DNA of 45,921 nt from Phocoenobacter atlanticus (GCF_030764225.1 NZ_JASAXH010000018.1), one strand, 5' to 3'; positions 7,357 through 15,850 are shown, counted from the stretch's first letter. The notes: generated by a model not told the origin, from the sequence alone. Program-made: numbers and translations.

Positions 7357-8130
7357 TTACAAAACTTCCCAACTCAAATTAGAAATCAAACGGCATTTAT
7401 CACACTTAAAATAAAAAATACTGTGCATTGGTTCATTTAATTTCCATTCTTCATTACAATTTGGGCATTTTCGGTTATGTTCAATATCTTCATCTTTCCC
7501 TAAACGGTATAAATAATAGTACGTGGGTGTTTGGGTTATTTGTTCTATTCTTTGACAAAGTGTTCTTCCTTGTTGTGCCAATTCACTTGTATGATCGGAA
7601 ATTTGTTGTAATGCAGATTGTTCAAGAGTTGAACCATTCATTTGTAATTGATCACAAGCCTGCCAATCTTCTTGCCATTTTAAAATATCCGCAGAAAAAG
7701 GTTGATTTGATTGTGTAATTTCATAGAGAGGCAAAGGTAAAAAATCAGCACCATTAAAGACCGGTGAGCAAGAATCTAAATGCGTTGTGTATAAAAGTAA
7801 AAATTGTCCTTCAATTTGATAGCTGGTGACATCTGCTCGATAATCTTTTCCAACTAATTCAAAACTTGCAAATTTTACACCATAACTATCCGCTTGAGAT
7901 AAGGCTTTATTCACTTCATCACTATTATATTTTGCCATTAAACTATCTTGACGAGGTATCGATAAATTCACTTGAAAAAAGGCTTCATCAATACACTGAA
8001 AATGGGTGATCCCCGCTTCTCGCCCAATCATTTGTCCATTTTCTCGCCATTGATTCACAATTTTAAAAATCAATGACGTAAAGTTTTCATCAAAATAAGG
8101 ATAACTAAATTTTGCAATAGCTTGATACAT
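7357..8130 (-). CDS. DUF2310 zinc-ribbon protein
   Basis: A 257-residue protein of the DUF2310 family, described only as Zn-ribbon-containing and possibly nucleic-acid-binding. A C-terminal ribbon is visible: Cys222-x2-Cys225 and Cys243-x2-Cys246. The N-terminal 200 residues contain no motif I can assign. The ATG overlaps the stop of fieF by one base (TAATG), so translation is probably coupled to fieF. This ties it to metal homeostasis only by context. Function unknown. Confidence 0.8.
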   Translation of the reverse strand: MYQAIAKFSYPYFDENFTSLIFKIVNQWRENGQMIGREAGITHFQCIDEAFFQVNLSIPRQDSLMAKYNSDEVNKALSQADSYGVKFASFELVGKDYRADVTSYQIEGQFLLLYTTHLDSCSPVFNGADFLPLPLYEITQSNQPFSADILKWQEDWQACDQLQMNGSTLEQSALQQISDHTSELAQQGRTLCQRIEQITQTPTYYYLYRLGKDEDIEHNRKCPNCNEEWKLNEPMHSIFYFKCDKCRLISNLSWEVL

Positions 8131-9074
8131 TATTTTTTCTGTTCCTTCATTTGTTGCATTTCAACCTCAACAACAGATGTTGGTTCTTGATGAAGAATAA
8201 CTTCTGAAAGCGGAAAAGCACGTAATAATTTTTTCTCTAAACTATCCGTAATTTCGTGTGCTTTCACAAGGGAAAGATGATCATCTAATTCCATATGTAA
8301 TTGAATAAAACGAACCGCCCCAGCTTGACGAGTTTTTATATCGTGAATACTCAATACATCAGGATGATGTTCTGCAATATCCTTGATTTTATTAATTTCT
8401 TCTTCAGGTAAGGCTTGATCTAACAACATTTGTATTGCTTGCCATGCCACTTTAATTGCATTAATCATAATATAAAGTGCAATCGCAATGGCAAATAGAG
8501 CATCAGCATAAACAATGCCATAAAGAGATAATCCCATTGCAATAAGAATAGCAATATTCATTAAAATATCTGTTTTATAATTAAGAATATCCGCCTGAAC
8601 AATAGGGCTATTTACAACTTTTAACACCTTTTGTTGATATAATACAAGGACGCCAGTTAAAACAATAGAGATAACACTAACGATAATCCCTAGCTCTGTT
8701 TGATAAATAACTTGTGGATTATATAAACGCTGTACACCGTGTAAAAGTAGAAATAGTGCTGAACCTGTAATAAAAGCCCCTTGTACTAAAGCCGCTAATT
8801 CTTCAGCTTTACTATGCCCAAATGTATGATTATCATCAGCGGGTCGTAACGCAAAGCGTAGCACTAATATATTAGTGACAGACGCAAACACATCCAGTAA
8901 AGAGTCGGTCATTGCAGCTAAAATAGAAACCGAGCCAGTAATCCACCATACTATCACTTTTAACAATAACAACATTCCTGCCACAATTACCGCAAAGGTT
9001 GTAGCACGATTAACTAAAAGTTTATATTGCTCTGCAACTTGTCTATTTATTTCATTATGATTATTTTTTGTCAT
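8130..9074 (-). CDS. fieF: Cation diffusion facilitator FieF (YiiP-like)
   Basis: A 314-residue inner-membrane metal/proton antiporter with six membrane segments and a cytoplasmic C-terminal domain; relatives export Zn2+ or Fe2+. It aligns with E. coli FieF without gaps through the membrane domain (offset 12). Site A ligands Asp57, Asp61 and Asp169 are present, but the fourth, equivalent to His153, is Asn165. Site B (Asp80, His83, His87) is intact, and C-terminal metal-site histidines are visible. The His-to-Asn change could alter metal preference. It is the first gene of a translationally coupled pair with the DUF2310 gene. The ribosome binding site is weak and the upstream region is a GC-rich repeat. 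Confidence 0.92.
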   Translation of the reverse strand: MTKNNHNEINRQVAEQYKLLVNRATTFAVIVAGMLLLLKVIVWWITGSVSILAAMTDSLLDVFASVTNILVLRFALRPADDNHTFGHSKAEELAALVQGAFITGSALFLLLHGVQRLYNPQVIYQTELGIIVSVISIVLTGVLVLYQQKVLKVVNSPIVQADILNYKTDILMNIAILIAMGLSLYGIVYADALFAIAIALYIMINAIKVAWQAIQMLLDQALPEEEINKIKDIAEHHPDVLSIHDIKTRQAGAVRFIQLHMELDDHLSLVKAHEITDSLEKKLLRAFPLSEVILHQEPTSVVEVEMQQMKEQKK

Positions 9075-9104
9075 CTTTACAGTTTTTTAAGTTAATATTC
9101 CTCC

Positions 9105-9176
9105 TAGCCCTCCCTCCGTAAACGGAGGCAGTATAATTCCCTCCTCCGCTCGCGGGGGAGGGTTAGGGTGGGGGTA
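9105..9176. repeat. GC-rich palindromic repeat, two units
   Basis: CCCTCCGTAAACGGAGG (about 9109-9125), then a second unit around CTCCGCTCGCGGGGGAGGG (about 9148-9166). These are C-rich/G-rich hairpins that stand out in an AT-rich genome. The same family recurs at 9770-9809, 10180-10218, 10243-10282, 10310-10352, 10676-10716 and 10740-10770. Confidence 0.75.
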
Positions 9177-9218
9177 CAATTTGTTGACTCTATTTCTTAA
9201 ACCCAAATAAACAAAAAT

Positions 9219-9252
9219 GACTTGTTGAATATGTTTTAATATTCAACAAGTC
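9219..9252 (-). terminator. tmaR terminator
   Basis: GACTTGTTGAATAT (9219-9232) pairs perfectly with 9239-9252: a 14-base stem with a six-base loop. On the minus strand it is followed by ATTTTTGTTT. It ends the tmaR transcript. Confidence 0.8.
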
Positions 9253-9278
9253 AGTATTAAAAATTAATCTATTTTAAA

Positions 9279-9608
9279 TTAACTTTCTTTTGTTTGCTTT
9301 TTACCTGCGTGAACCGCCATTTTTTGACGAATAATACGACGCTCTTTAGAAAGATCCGCATTACGGATAGTAATATCATCCACACGGCTTTCATAGTCAT
9401 CACGCATATTTGCAATAATTGCTCGAATTTCCTCAATTGTCATTGAATCCGTAATATATTGATTTAGATTATCAAGTAATAATACTCGTTTTCTGTTATC
9501 TCGAATTCTACGATCATTTTCTGCCGTTTCTCGTAATAATTTATTTTTTAAACGATATAAATGAACGTAATCAAGCATATCTTGAAAAGATTGTGTATGT
9601 TTTCCCAT
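9279..9608 (-). CDS. tmaR: PTS polar-localisation protein TmaR (YeeX, DUF496)
   Basis: A 109-residue coiled-coil protein that closely matches E. coli YeeX/TmaR, which clusters at one cell pole and sequesters PTS enzyme I, so controlling sugar uptake. Conserved blocks include SFQD (7-10), KNKLLRE (21-27), RDNRKRVLLLDNL (36-48) and the Tyr72 region (DDYESRVDD). Tyr72 is the phosphorylated residue in E. coli TmaR and is kept here. It has a good ribosome binding site (AGGAG, eight bases from ATG) and its own terminator, so it is monocistronic. Confidence 0.93.
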   Translation of the reverse strand: MGKHTQSFQDMLDYVHLYRLKNKLLRETAENDRRIRDNRKRVLLLDNLNQYITDSMTIEEIRAIIANMRDDYESRVDDITIRNADLSKERRIIRQKMAVHAGKKQTKES

Positions 9609-9663
9609 AATAAACTCCTGTGAGTAAGTTGAAAATAATAAATTCTAAACTGCTGGTAATCCT

Positions 9664-9696
9664 AAATCCTTTGACTGCTTTCGTCAAAGGATTTTT
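9664..9696 (+). terminator. Terminator-like hairpin with no matching gene
   Basis: AAATCCTTTGAC (9664-9675) pairs with GTCAAAGGATTT (9683-9694) around a seven-base loop and ends in a T run on the + strand. No + strand gene lies upstream. On the minus strand it falls in the leader of tmaR without a T run. It may be a relic, the end of a small RNA, or a leader structure. Confidence 0.5.
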
Positions 9697-9769
9697 AATA
9701 CTTATTTATAATTATTTTTGCAAATGCATATTTTTAATCCTCACCTCTCTAGCACTCTTCTGAAAAAAA

Positions 9770-9809
9770 ATCCTCCCTCCTCTTGCGGGGGGGAGGCTAG
9801 GAGGGGGGG
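9770..9809. repeat. GC-rich palindromic repeat
   Basis: A member of the C-rich/G-rich hairpin family that flanks the decayed DUF559 copies; the matching unit lies at 10310-10352. It abuts the 3' end of the first DUF559 copy. Confidence 0.7.
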
Positions 9810-9816
9810 AAGGTTT

Positions 9817-10204
9817 TCATTCTTCAGTTGTTGTTAAATTCCACAATATTTCTAGAACCATATCCATTTCATACACAACCTCAGAGTTCCAAAAACGTAC
9901 TACTTGAAACCCTTGCTGTTTTAAAAATGAAGTTCGTTTATTATCATATTGAATGTTGACTTCCATCAAGCTCTATAATTAATTTCTTTTCTAATGAAAC
10001 AAAATCAACAATATAATTCCCAATAACTTTTTGTCTTAAGAACCTTACTCCATTAATTTGTCTCCTTCTTATTTCTTGCCAAAGTAAATATTCTTCTTGT
10101 GTCATTTCGTTACGTAATTTTTTTATTGAGAAATGTATGAAGTTGAATTTAGTTTTGGAATGGAGATCGTAAAATTTTGCCCCCTCCCTAGCCCTCCCCC
10201 GCAA
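9817..10204 (-). pseudogene. DUF559 (Vsr-like) gene, copy A, frameshifted and 5'-truncated
   Basis: Translating the minus strand gives a DUF559 endonuclease-like body: KLRNEMTQEEYLLWQE, then RFLRQKVIGNYIVDFV, then IIELDGSQH. A frameshift near 9940-9948 then stops the frame. The normal C-terminus (RTSFLKQQGFQVVRFWN and on to a stop at 9817-9819) continues in another frame. The 5' end is also abnormal: the first 14 or so codons of the family are replaced by repeat-derived sequence, so the apparent TTG start at 10204 is inside a GC-rich repeat. DUF559 proteins share the Vsr/restriction-endonuclease fold. This copy is almost certainly inactive. Confidence 0.8.
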
Positions 10205-10282
10205 GCGGAGGAGGGAATTTACAGAAAAATATCTCCATACAAAATCCCTCCCCCGCTTACGAGGAAAGATTAAGAGGTGGGA
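10180..10282. repeat. GC-rich palindromic repeats, two units
   Basis: Units at 10180-10218 (CCCTCCCCCGCAAGCGGAGG core) and 10243-10282 (a decayed unit). They stand between the two DUF559 copies. The sequence 10121-10226 is nearly identical to 10616-10720. Confidence 0.7.
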
Positions 10283-10309
10283 ATTTAAAAAAACATCCTC
10301 ATAAAAAAT

Positions 10310-10352
10310 CCTCCCTCCGCTTGCGGGGGGAGGCTAGGAGGGGGGGGGGAGG
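10310..10352. repeat. GC-rich palindromic repeat
   Basis: Matches 9770-9809 closely and opens the second tandem unit, offset by about 539 bases from the first. Confidence 0.7.
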
Positions 10353-10355
10353 TTT

Positions 10356-10578
10356 TCATTCTTCAGTTGTTGTTAAATTCCACAATATTTCTAGAACCAT
10401 ATCCATTTCATACACAACCTCAGAGTTCCAAAAACGTACTACTTGAAACCCTTGCTGTTTTAAAAATGAAGTTCGTTTATTATCATATTTCTTGCCAAAG
10501 TAAATATTCTTCTTATGTCATTTCGTTACGTAATTTTTTAGCAAATTGTTTTAAACGAGGAGATTCTTTTTTTCTCAT
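10356..10578 (-). pseudogene. DUF559 (Vsr-like) gene, copy B, internally deleted
   Basis: On the minus strand this copy keeps the true N-terminus (MRKKESPRLKQFAKKLRNEM from ATG 10578). It has a TAA in place of the CAA after NEMT, then loses about 125 codons' worth of central sequence, jumping from LLWQE to the YDNKRT region. The C-terminal segment (10356-10489) is identical to copy A (9817-9950). The two copies therefore have complementary deletions: B retains the start that A lost, and A retains the core that B lost. Inactive. Confidence 0.8.
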
Positions 10579-10675
10579 TTTTTACCCTTTAATAGTGAAA
10601 GGTAAAATTGTAAAGTTTTTATTAAGAAATGTATGAAATTGAATTTAATTTTGGAATGGAGATCGCAAAACTTTA

Positions 10676-10770
10676 CCCCCTCCCTAGCCCTCCCCCGCAA
10701 GCGGAGGAGGGAATTTACAGAAAAATATCTCCATACAAAATCCCTCCCCCGCAAGCGGAGGAGGGAATTT
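10676..10770. repeat. GC-rich palindromic repeats, two units
   Basis: Units at 10676-10716 and 10740-10770, each with CCCTCCCCCGCAAGCGGAGG. They lie directly downstream of glnD (stop at 10780) and could act as its 3' hairpin. Confidence 0.7.
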
Positions 10771-10779
10771 ATCAATTTT

Positions 10780-13341
10780 TTAAAATTCTTCCAAAAGTCT
10801 TTGCATTAGTAAGGCTTTTTGCTCTTCTGACAAGGCTTTGTTTTCGCTATTCGCCACAACAAAAAAATCTTCTACTCGTTCACCGATAGTGGTAATTTTG
10901 GCATTAAGAAGTTGTAAATTAAGTTCATTGAAAATATCACTAATATGAGCTAATAACCCTTCTCGATCAAGCGTTTTAAATTCAAATTCTGTTTGTTCTA
11001 AATGGGTATTATCTAGAAATTTAACTTTTGTTTTATGTTTAAAAGGGGGAAATTTAATTGGTTTTTTAATCAATTTAAATCGTAATTTCGGCTGATTTAA
11101 TATGTTAAATAACGCATTTTTTAATTGTTCACGGCGCGTTTCTGACAATGGTTCGCCATTATATTCTGCCACCACAAAACTATCGAATACCAATTGATTA
11201 TTGGTTAAAATTTGTGCTTCTAAAATGGTCATTTTCTTTTGTGTTAATAATTGTGCGACAGTAGAAAAGAAATGGGGCATATCCTGACAATGTATGAATA
11301 ATTGCGTCATATTTTGCTGATTAATATTTGAAACAAGTATTAATGGTAGTTGCATTTCTGCCTGTAAATAACCTTGAATATGCCAATTTAGTTGCTCTGT
11401 ATTATGGCGAATAAAATAGCTATCAGGACAACTATTCCAAAAAGTATTGATCTGTTTAATTTGTATTTCATCATAGATAGCGGGGAGTTTTTCGGCAACA
11501 CGTTGTCGATTAACCAAACTTAACTGTTGATAATCGATACACTGCTCTTCTCCTCGTTCTATTTGCTCTTTGGTTGCAGTATAAAGTTGTGTAAAGAGTT
11601 GTTCTTTCCATTTATTCCAAAAGGTTTTGTTGGTAGAAGACATATCTGCAAAAGTTAAACAAAGTAACGCAGATAAAGCGGTATGATTTTTAACAGTTTT
11701 TGCAAATTCTGAAATTACTTGTGGATCATAAATATCTCGTCGCTGTGCTGTCATTGACATTGTTAGATGCTCTGCGACAAGCCACGTCATTAGTTTAGTC
11801 TGTTCATCATCTAAATTGTGCAATTTTGCAAATTGGTAAACTTCCATTGCCCCTTTTTCGCTATGACAACCGCTCTGCCCTTTCGCAATATCGTGAAACA
11901 TTGCGGCTAAATAAAGTACGCTCGGATCTTTAAAATCTCGAAATAGTTCGGAACACAATGGATAACTTGTTTCATTTGGATCAAGTAATTTCTCTAATTT
12001 TCGCATTACTCGAATGGTGTGTTCATCAACAGTATAAATATGCAGCATATTAAATTGCATTAAACCTGTGATATTTTTCCACTGTGGTAAATAGGCTTTT
12101 AATACTCCTAGATGGTGCATTGGTTTAATGGCTCGTTCTATACAATTTGGTTGTGAAAAAAGTGAAATAAATCGCTCTCTAGACTGAGAATATTCACAAA
12201 GTGGAGTGGTTAATTTTCCTATTGCAAGACGTAAATAACGCAATGCGGATATACTTGGTTTTGCATTAGGATACTGCGTTAAATGGTAAAAAAGATCTAA
12301 AATAGAACGAGGTTCATCTTCAAAAAATTGATAGTTATTTGTTCCAAAAATCAGGTTGTTTTGTAAATAAAAATGGTTGTCTAACTGAATTTTATCACTT
12401 TTTAATTTTGCTTTCTTTAAGATTACTTTCTCAAAATTTTTTAATAATAGATAACTTAATTGTACAATGGATTGTGTTGCTTGAAAATACTCTCGCATCA
12501 TTTTTTCAACAGGTTGATTACCTTCTCCTTGATAACCCAATCGTTGGCTTAAAACTAATTGACGGTCAAATCTCAAACGATTGTCATAACGTTTTAGCTG
12601 TAAATGTAAGCCAAATCGCATTTTAAATAAGACTGCTTGTGCCTGTTCTAATTCACTATATTCTTCTGCAAATAATAATTGTTGTTCAAAAAGTTCTGAT
12701 AAGGAATACACGCCATAATGTCTTAACATTACCCACATTAATAAATGTAAATCTCGCAAACCACCTGGACTATGTTTTAAATCGGGTTCAAGGTTATAGC
12801 TGGTATTATGATAACGTGCATAACGTTCTGTTTTTTCAGTAATTTTAGCCCGTAAAAAATCTTCTGTTATCCAAAAATCATTTTGATGAATTCGTTCTAG
12901 TAGATCATAAAAATCTTGACTATTTCCTGTTAAAAAACGTCCCTCTAACATATTGGTTGCAATAGAAATTTCTGCTTTCCCCATTTCAATACATTCATCA
13001 AAAGTACGAATGGCTGAACCAACTTGTAATTTCAAATCCCAAAGTAAGGTAAAAAAAGCATTAAATTGTGTTTGAGTTTCTTCGTCTAACGGCTCTTTTA
13101 CTAAAACTAAAATATCTAAATCTGACAACGGAAACATTTCACGACGACCATAGCCTCCCACTGCAATTAAAGTGAGATCCTCTCTTTTATCAAAACCAAA
13201 ATATTGCCATATATCTAATAGTCGCTGATCATAAAAGTCACTGCGTTGATGAATAAGATTTAACGTATCCACTTGTGGAAAATCATTATTTTGAATTTGA
13301 TTAAATTCTATTAGTTGTTGTTTTAGTTCAGTTAAATTCAT
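10780..13341 (-). CDS. glnD: Bifunctional uridylyltransferase/uridylyl-removing enzyme GlnD
   Basis: An 853-residue nitrogen sensor. It uridylylates PII protein when glutamine is low and removes the groups when glutamine is high, which feeds into GlnE and glutamine synthetase. Domains in order: nucleotidyltransferase with VGGYGRREMFPLSDLD (61-76; Asp74, Asp76 catalytic), a linker with the PGGLRD block (192-197), an HD phosphohydrolase (His441; His483-Asp484), and two C-terminal ACT domains (about 670-750 and 785-850) that bind glutamine. Length is close to the Haemophilus protein. A DNA uptake signal lies inside the gene at 11674-11709. glnE is in the same window, 28 kb away, but no glnB or glnA. 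Confidence 0.96.
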   Translation of the reverse strand: MNLTELKQQLIEFNQIQNNDFPQVDTLNLIHQRSDFYDQRLLDIWQYFGFDKREDLTLIAVGGYGRREMFPLSDLDILVLVKEPLDEETQTQFNAFFTLLWDLKLQVGSAIRTFDECIEMGKAEISIATNMLEGRFLTGNSQDFYDLLERIHQNDFWITEDFLRAKITEKTERYARYHNTSYNLEPDLKHSPGGLRDLHLLMWVMLRHYGVYSLSELFEQQLLFAEEYSELEQAQAVLFKMRFGLHLQLKRYDNRLRFDRQLVLSQRLGYQGEGNQPVEKMMREYFQATQSIVQLSYLLLKNFEKVILKKAKLKSDKIQLDNHFYLQNNLIFGTNNYQFFEDEPRSILDLFYHLTQYPNAKPSISALRYLRLAIGKLTTPLCEYSQSRERFISLFSQPNCIERAIKPMHHLGVLKAYLPQWKNITGLMQFNMLHIYTVDEHTIRVMRKLEKLLDPNETSYPLCSELFRDFKDPSVLYLAAMFHDIAKGQSGCHSEKGAMEVYQFAKLHNLDDEQTKLMTWLVAEHLTMSMTAQRRDIYDPQVISEFAKTVKNHTALSALLCLTFADMSSTNKTFWNKWKEQLFTQLYTATKEQIERGEEQCIDYQQLSLVNRQRVAEKLPAIYDEIQIKQINTFWNSCPDSYFIRHNTEQLNWHIQGYLQAEMQLPLILVSNINQQNMTQLFIHCQDMPHFFSTVAQLLTQKKMTILEAQILTNNQLVFDSFVVAEYNGEPLSETRREQLKNALFNILNQPKLRFKLIKKPIKFPPFKHKTKVKFLDNTHLEQTEFEFKTLDREGLLAHISDIFNELNLQLLNAKITTIGERVEDFFVVANSENKALSEEQKALLMQRLLEEF

Positions 13342-13417
13342 CGCTTTAATGTATTTAAAAATAGTTGTTTATACCTTATCACACTCTTTTATAAAATAAA
13401 GGCTCTCCTTGCATTTT

Positions 13418-15745
13418 CTATCTAAAAAAATCATTATACCAACTACTGTTCTCTCCTCTCGCTACTTTAACTTTATATTTTTGATCATAAAAATTGACTG
13501 TAATCATTCCCACTTTTGCAGTATCTAACACTTTAATATTTCTCTTTTCTAATCGTTTTATTATATTCTTATTCGGCAAATGCCAAATATTCCAACGCCC
13601 TGTTGAAACCATTGCAAATTTAGGTTTTGTGTAGTTAAGTAAAGTATAACTGGTGCTGGTTTTACTGCCGTGATGTGGAACTTGTAAAAAATCGACTCGA
13701 CCTATTTTTTGTGAAAAATAAGGTTCTTCATTTTGAGTAATATCTCCCGTTAGCAAAATTTTAAAGTTTTGAATTTTCACTAAAATTACGCAAGAATTTG
13801 CATTTTTTGCTTTAAATGTCACCGCTTTAGGATAGTAAACTTGTAAATGAAACTTGCCAAATTGCCATTGTTTTCCTTGAATACAAGGCTCTGTTTGCCG
13901 ATTGGCATATTTTCTGTTACTTGATGAAATTAACCTTGCTTTTGGATAAGCTTTTAAAATATCGACTATTCCCCCTGAATGATCTTTATCATCGTGACTT
14001 AAGAATATAGCGTCTACTTTAATACCATTGCGTTTTAAATAAGGCAGAATTTCTAATTTTGCCATTGAATTTTGTGCCTTTCCTTTGCCCCAACTTACTC
14101 CTGTATCATATAATACAGCTTTAGTTTGTAAACCGTGTTGATATACTAAGGCATTCGCTAAACCCTGACCTACATCAAAGGTAATCCATTGTGTTCGTGG
14201 CTTTGTGAAATAATAGGCATAAAATAGACTATTAAATATCACAGTCGCAATAATAATCTGCTTCCAGTATTGTCTAAATTTATAATTTAACCAAGTGTAT
14301 AAAATAAGTAGAATAAATAAATTCACGGTAAGATATTGCCATTGTTGATATTGACTTAAGAAAAACCAAGAATGGGAAAGAGGGGTTAATAGATCAAGGC
14401 TCATTTGCAATAAATCATCAACGATTTGCCAAGTATCAAAAAGATTATCCGTGACCAGTGAAAACAAAATAAAAGGGACAATGATTAAACTATAAAAAGG
14501 GACAATAATTAGATTTGCAATAAAACCAAACGGCGATAAACCTTCAAAAAAATAAAATTGTACAGGTGCAAAAAGTAATAAAATACCGATTTGTAAATGT
14601 AACAACTTGAGAATAAAGCGAACACTTTTTGCCTTTAACCATTTATCATTAAAAGGTAATACCTCAAGTATTTTTTTTAATGGAAAATAACGATACCAAA
14701 TAATCAAACACAGTACTGCCAAGATAGAAAGCCAAAAGCTACTGGATAATAAGGCGATCGGATTACAAATTAACAACACCACTACTATTCGCCACCAAAA
14801 TTGCATTGGCGTGTAATGACGACGAGCGAATTGGAAACATAAAACAAAACTAATGGCAAGTAACGCTCTTAACGTAGGCGTAGAAAAATTGGCTAAAAAA
14901 GCATATCCCAAGGCACAACATAACCCCAATAAGAATGGCAAGCGGTAAGATAATGCTAACTTTTTGCAAAATTTTATAAAAATGTGACCGCTTGTTTTAT
15001 TCAAAATCAACAATATGACATACTGCCCCAATTTTGCTAACCCAAATCCCAGCCACATTACTAAACCAATATGTAAACCTGAAATGGCAATTAAATGTGC
15101 CGTTGCTGTTTGCTTAAAAGGTTGCCACGTTTGATTATTCAACCACGCTCTTTCACCAAAGCTAAGTGCCAACATTAACCCTTGTGTAGCAAATTTCTCC
15201 GTTTGTTGTTTTACTCTCTCCAACCATCGTGTTCGAGTTGATAAATGATCACGTGACTTTTGTATTAAATTTGCTTTTTTGACTGTCGCTATTGCATTAA
15301 TATTATTTGCAAAATACCATTGTTGACGATTAAAATTCCCAGTGTTTAATCGACTTGAAATAGGACGAATTTTTAAACTTGCTTGATAGTTTCTTTCTAA
15401 TTCTAAGGGCGTATCCGTTTGCCATTTTAAATATAATTTAATACTATTTTCCAATTGAGCAATTGCTGTTTGATAGCCTATCTGGTGCAAAATTTGAATG
15501 ATCTTAATGTTCTCCGTCGTTTGATAAGCGGTGACATTTTGAGTATTTTTTGCAATTTGTTGTACTTGATAAAAACTCACTGAGAGTATAATAAAAAATG
15601 CCCCCCACATTCTTTTTCTAATGCTAAAGACAATTATTGCACCTAAACTACTCCCCCAAATCGCCCAATAAAAATAATCTAAGGGAAACCAGAAAATACT
15701 TAATAATAAAAAACAAAATAAAATACAAAATCGGTCTAAATTCAT
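13418..15745 (-). CDS. comEC: DNA uptake channel ComEC/Rec2
   Basis: A 775-residue inner-membrane protein that carries single-stranded DNA into the cytoplasm during natural transformation. N-terminal membrane segments and an OB-like region (about 1-200) precede the competence domain with many membrane helices (about 200-500). A C-terminal metallo-beta-lactamase-like domain follows (about 510-770) with SHDDKDHSGG (His584, Asp586, Asp588, His589) and PHHGSKTS. Length is close to H. influenzae Rec2. It is divergent from sucA and shares a 178-base regulatory region. Two opposed uptake signals lie inside it. The ribosome binding site is weak. A degenerate CRP-S half-site is possible upstream but not convincing. 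Confidence 0.95.
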   Translation of the reverse strand: MNLDRFCILFCFLLLSIFWFPLDYFYWAIWGSSLGAIIVFSIRKRMWGAFFIILSVSFYQVQQIAKNTQNVTAYQTTENIKIIQILHQIGYQTAIAQLENSIKLYLKWQTDTPLELERNYQASLKIRPISSRLNTGNFNRQQWYFANNINAIATVKKANLIQKSRDHLSTRTRWLERVKQQTEKFATQGLMLALSFGERAWLNNQTWQPFKQTATAHLIAISGLHIGLVMWLGFGLAKLGQYVILLILNKTSGHIFIKFCKKLALSYRLPFLLGLCCALGYAFLANFSTPTLRALLAISFVLCFQFARRHYTPMQFWWRIVVVLLICNPIALLSSSFWLSILAVLCLIIWYRYFPLKKILEVLPFNDKWLKAKSVRFILKLLHLQIGILLLFAPVQFYFFEGLSPFGFIANLIIVPFYSLIIVPFILFSLVTDNLFDTWQIVDDLLQMSLDLLTPLSHSWFFLSQYQQWQYLTVNLFILLILYTWLNYKFRQYWKQIIIATVIFNSLFYAYYFTKPRTQWITFDVGQGLANALVYQHGLQTKAVLYDTGVSWGKGKAQNSMAKLEILPYLKRNGIKVDAIFLSHDDKDHSGGIVDILKAYPKARLISSSNRKYANRQTEPCIQGKQWQFGKFHLQVYYPKAVTFKAKNANSCVILVKIQNFKILLTGDITQNEEPYFSQKIGRVDFLQVPHHGSKTSTSYTLLNYTKPKFAMVSTGRWNIWHLPNKNIIKRLEKRNIKVLDTAKVGMITVNFYDQKYKVKVARGENSSWYNDFFR
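14938..14995. other. Opposed pair of DNA uptake signals within comEC
   Basis: GCAAGCGGTAAGA with a T/GCAAAA tail on the + strand (from 14938) and ACAAGCGGTCACATTTTTAT on the minus strand (ending at 14995) face each other and share the GCAAAATTTT centre. Both lie in coding sequence for the membrane region. Confidence 0.75.
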
Positions 15746-15824
15746 TGCTAAATTTCTATTTTAATAACCATATATTGGATCGTAGAATGCGATTACTTGA
15801 TGAATTTAGCTAAACATTACTTAA

Positions 15825-15850
15825 AATTTATCGATCTAGATCACAAATTT
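15825..15850 (+). promoter_or_regulatory. CRP-type site upstream of sucA
   Basis: ATCGATCTAGATCACA (15830-15845), flanked by AAATTT and AATTTT, matches the CRP consensus TGTGATCTAGATCACA at 13 of 16 positions; the right half is perfect. It lies about 80 bases before the sucA start and between divergent genes, so it could affect comEC too. Inference from the consensus. Confidence 0.6.

Noticed and set aside
9105..10770. CRISPR array
   Set aside because: The repeats are palindromic, unevenly spaced, differ from each other and have no unique spacers or cas genes.
10367..10889. Two + strand open frames across the repeats
   Set aside because: They read the opposite strand of the decayed DUF559 copy B and of GC-rich repeats; protein content is repeat-derived.
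15780..15800. CRP-S (Sxy-dependent) site for comEC
   Set aside because: Only one half (TCGCA on the minus strand) matches; the other half is poor, so it is not listed as a feature.
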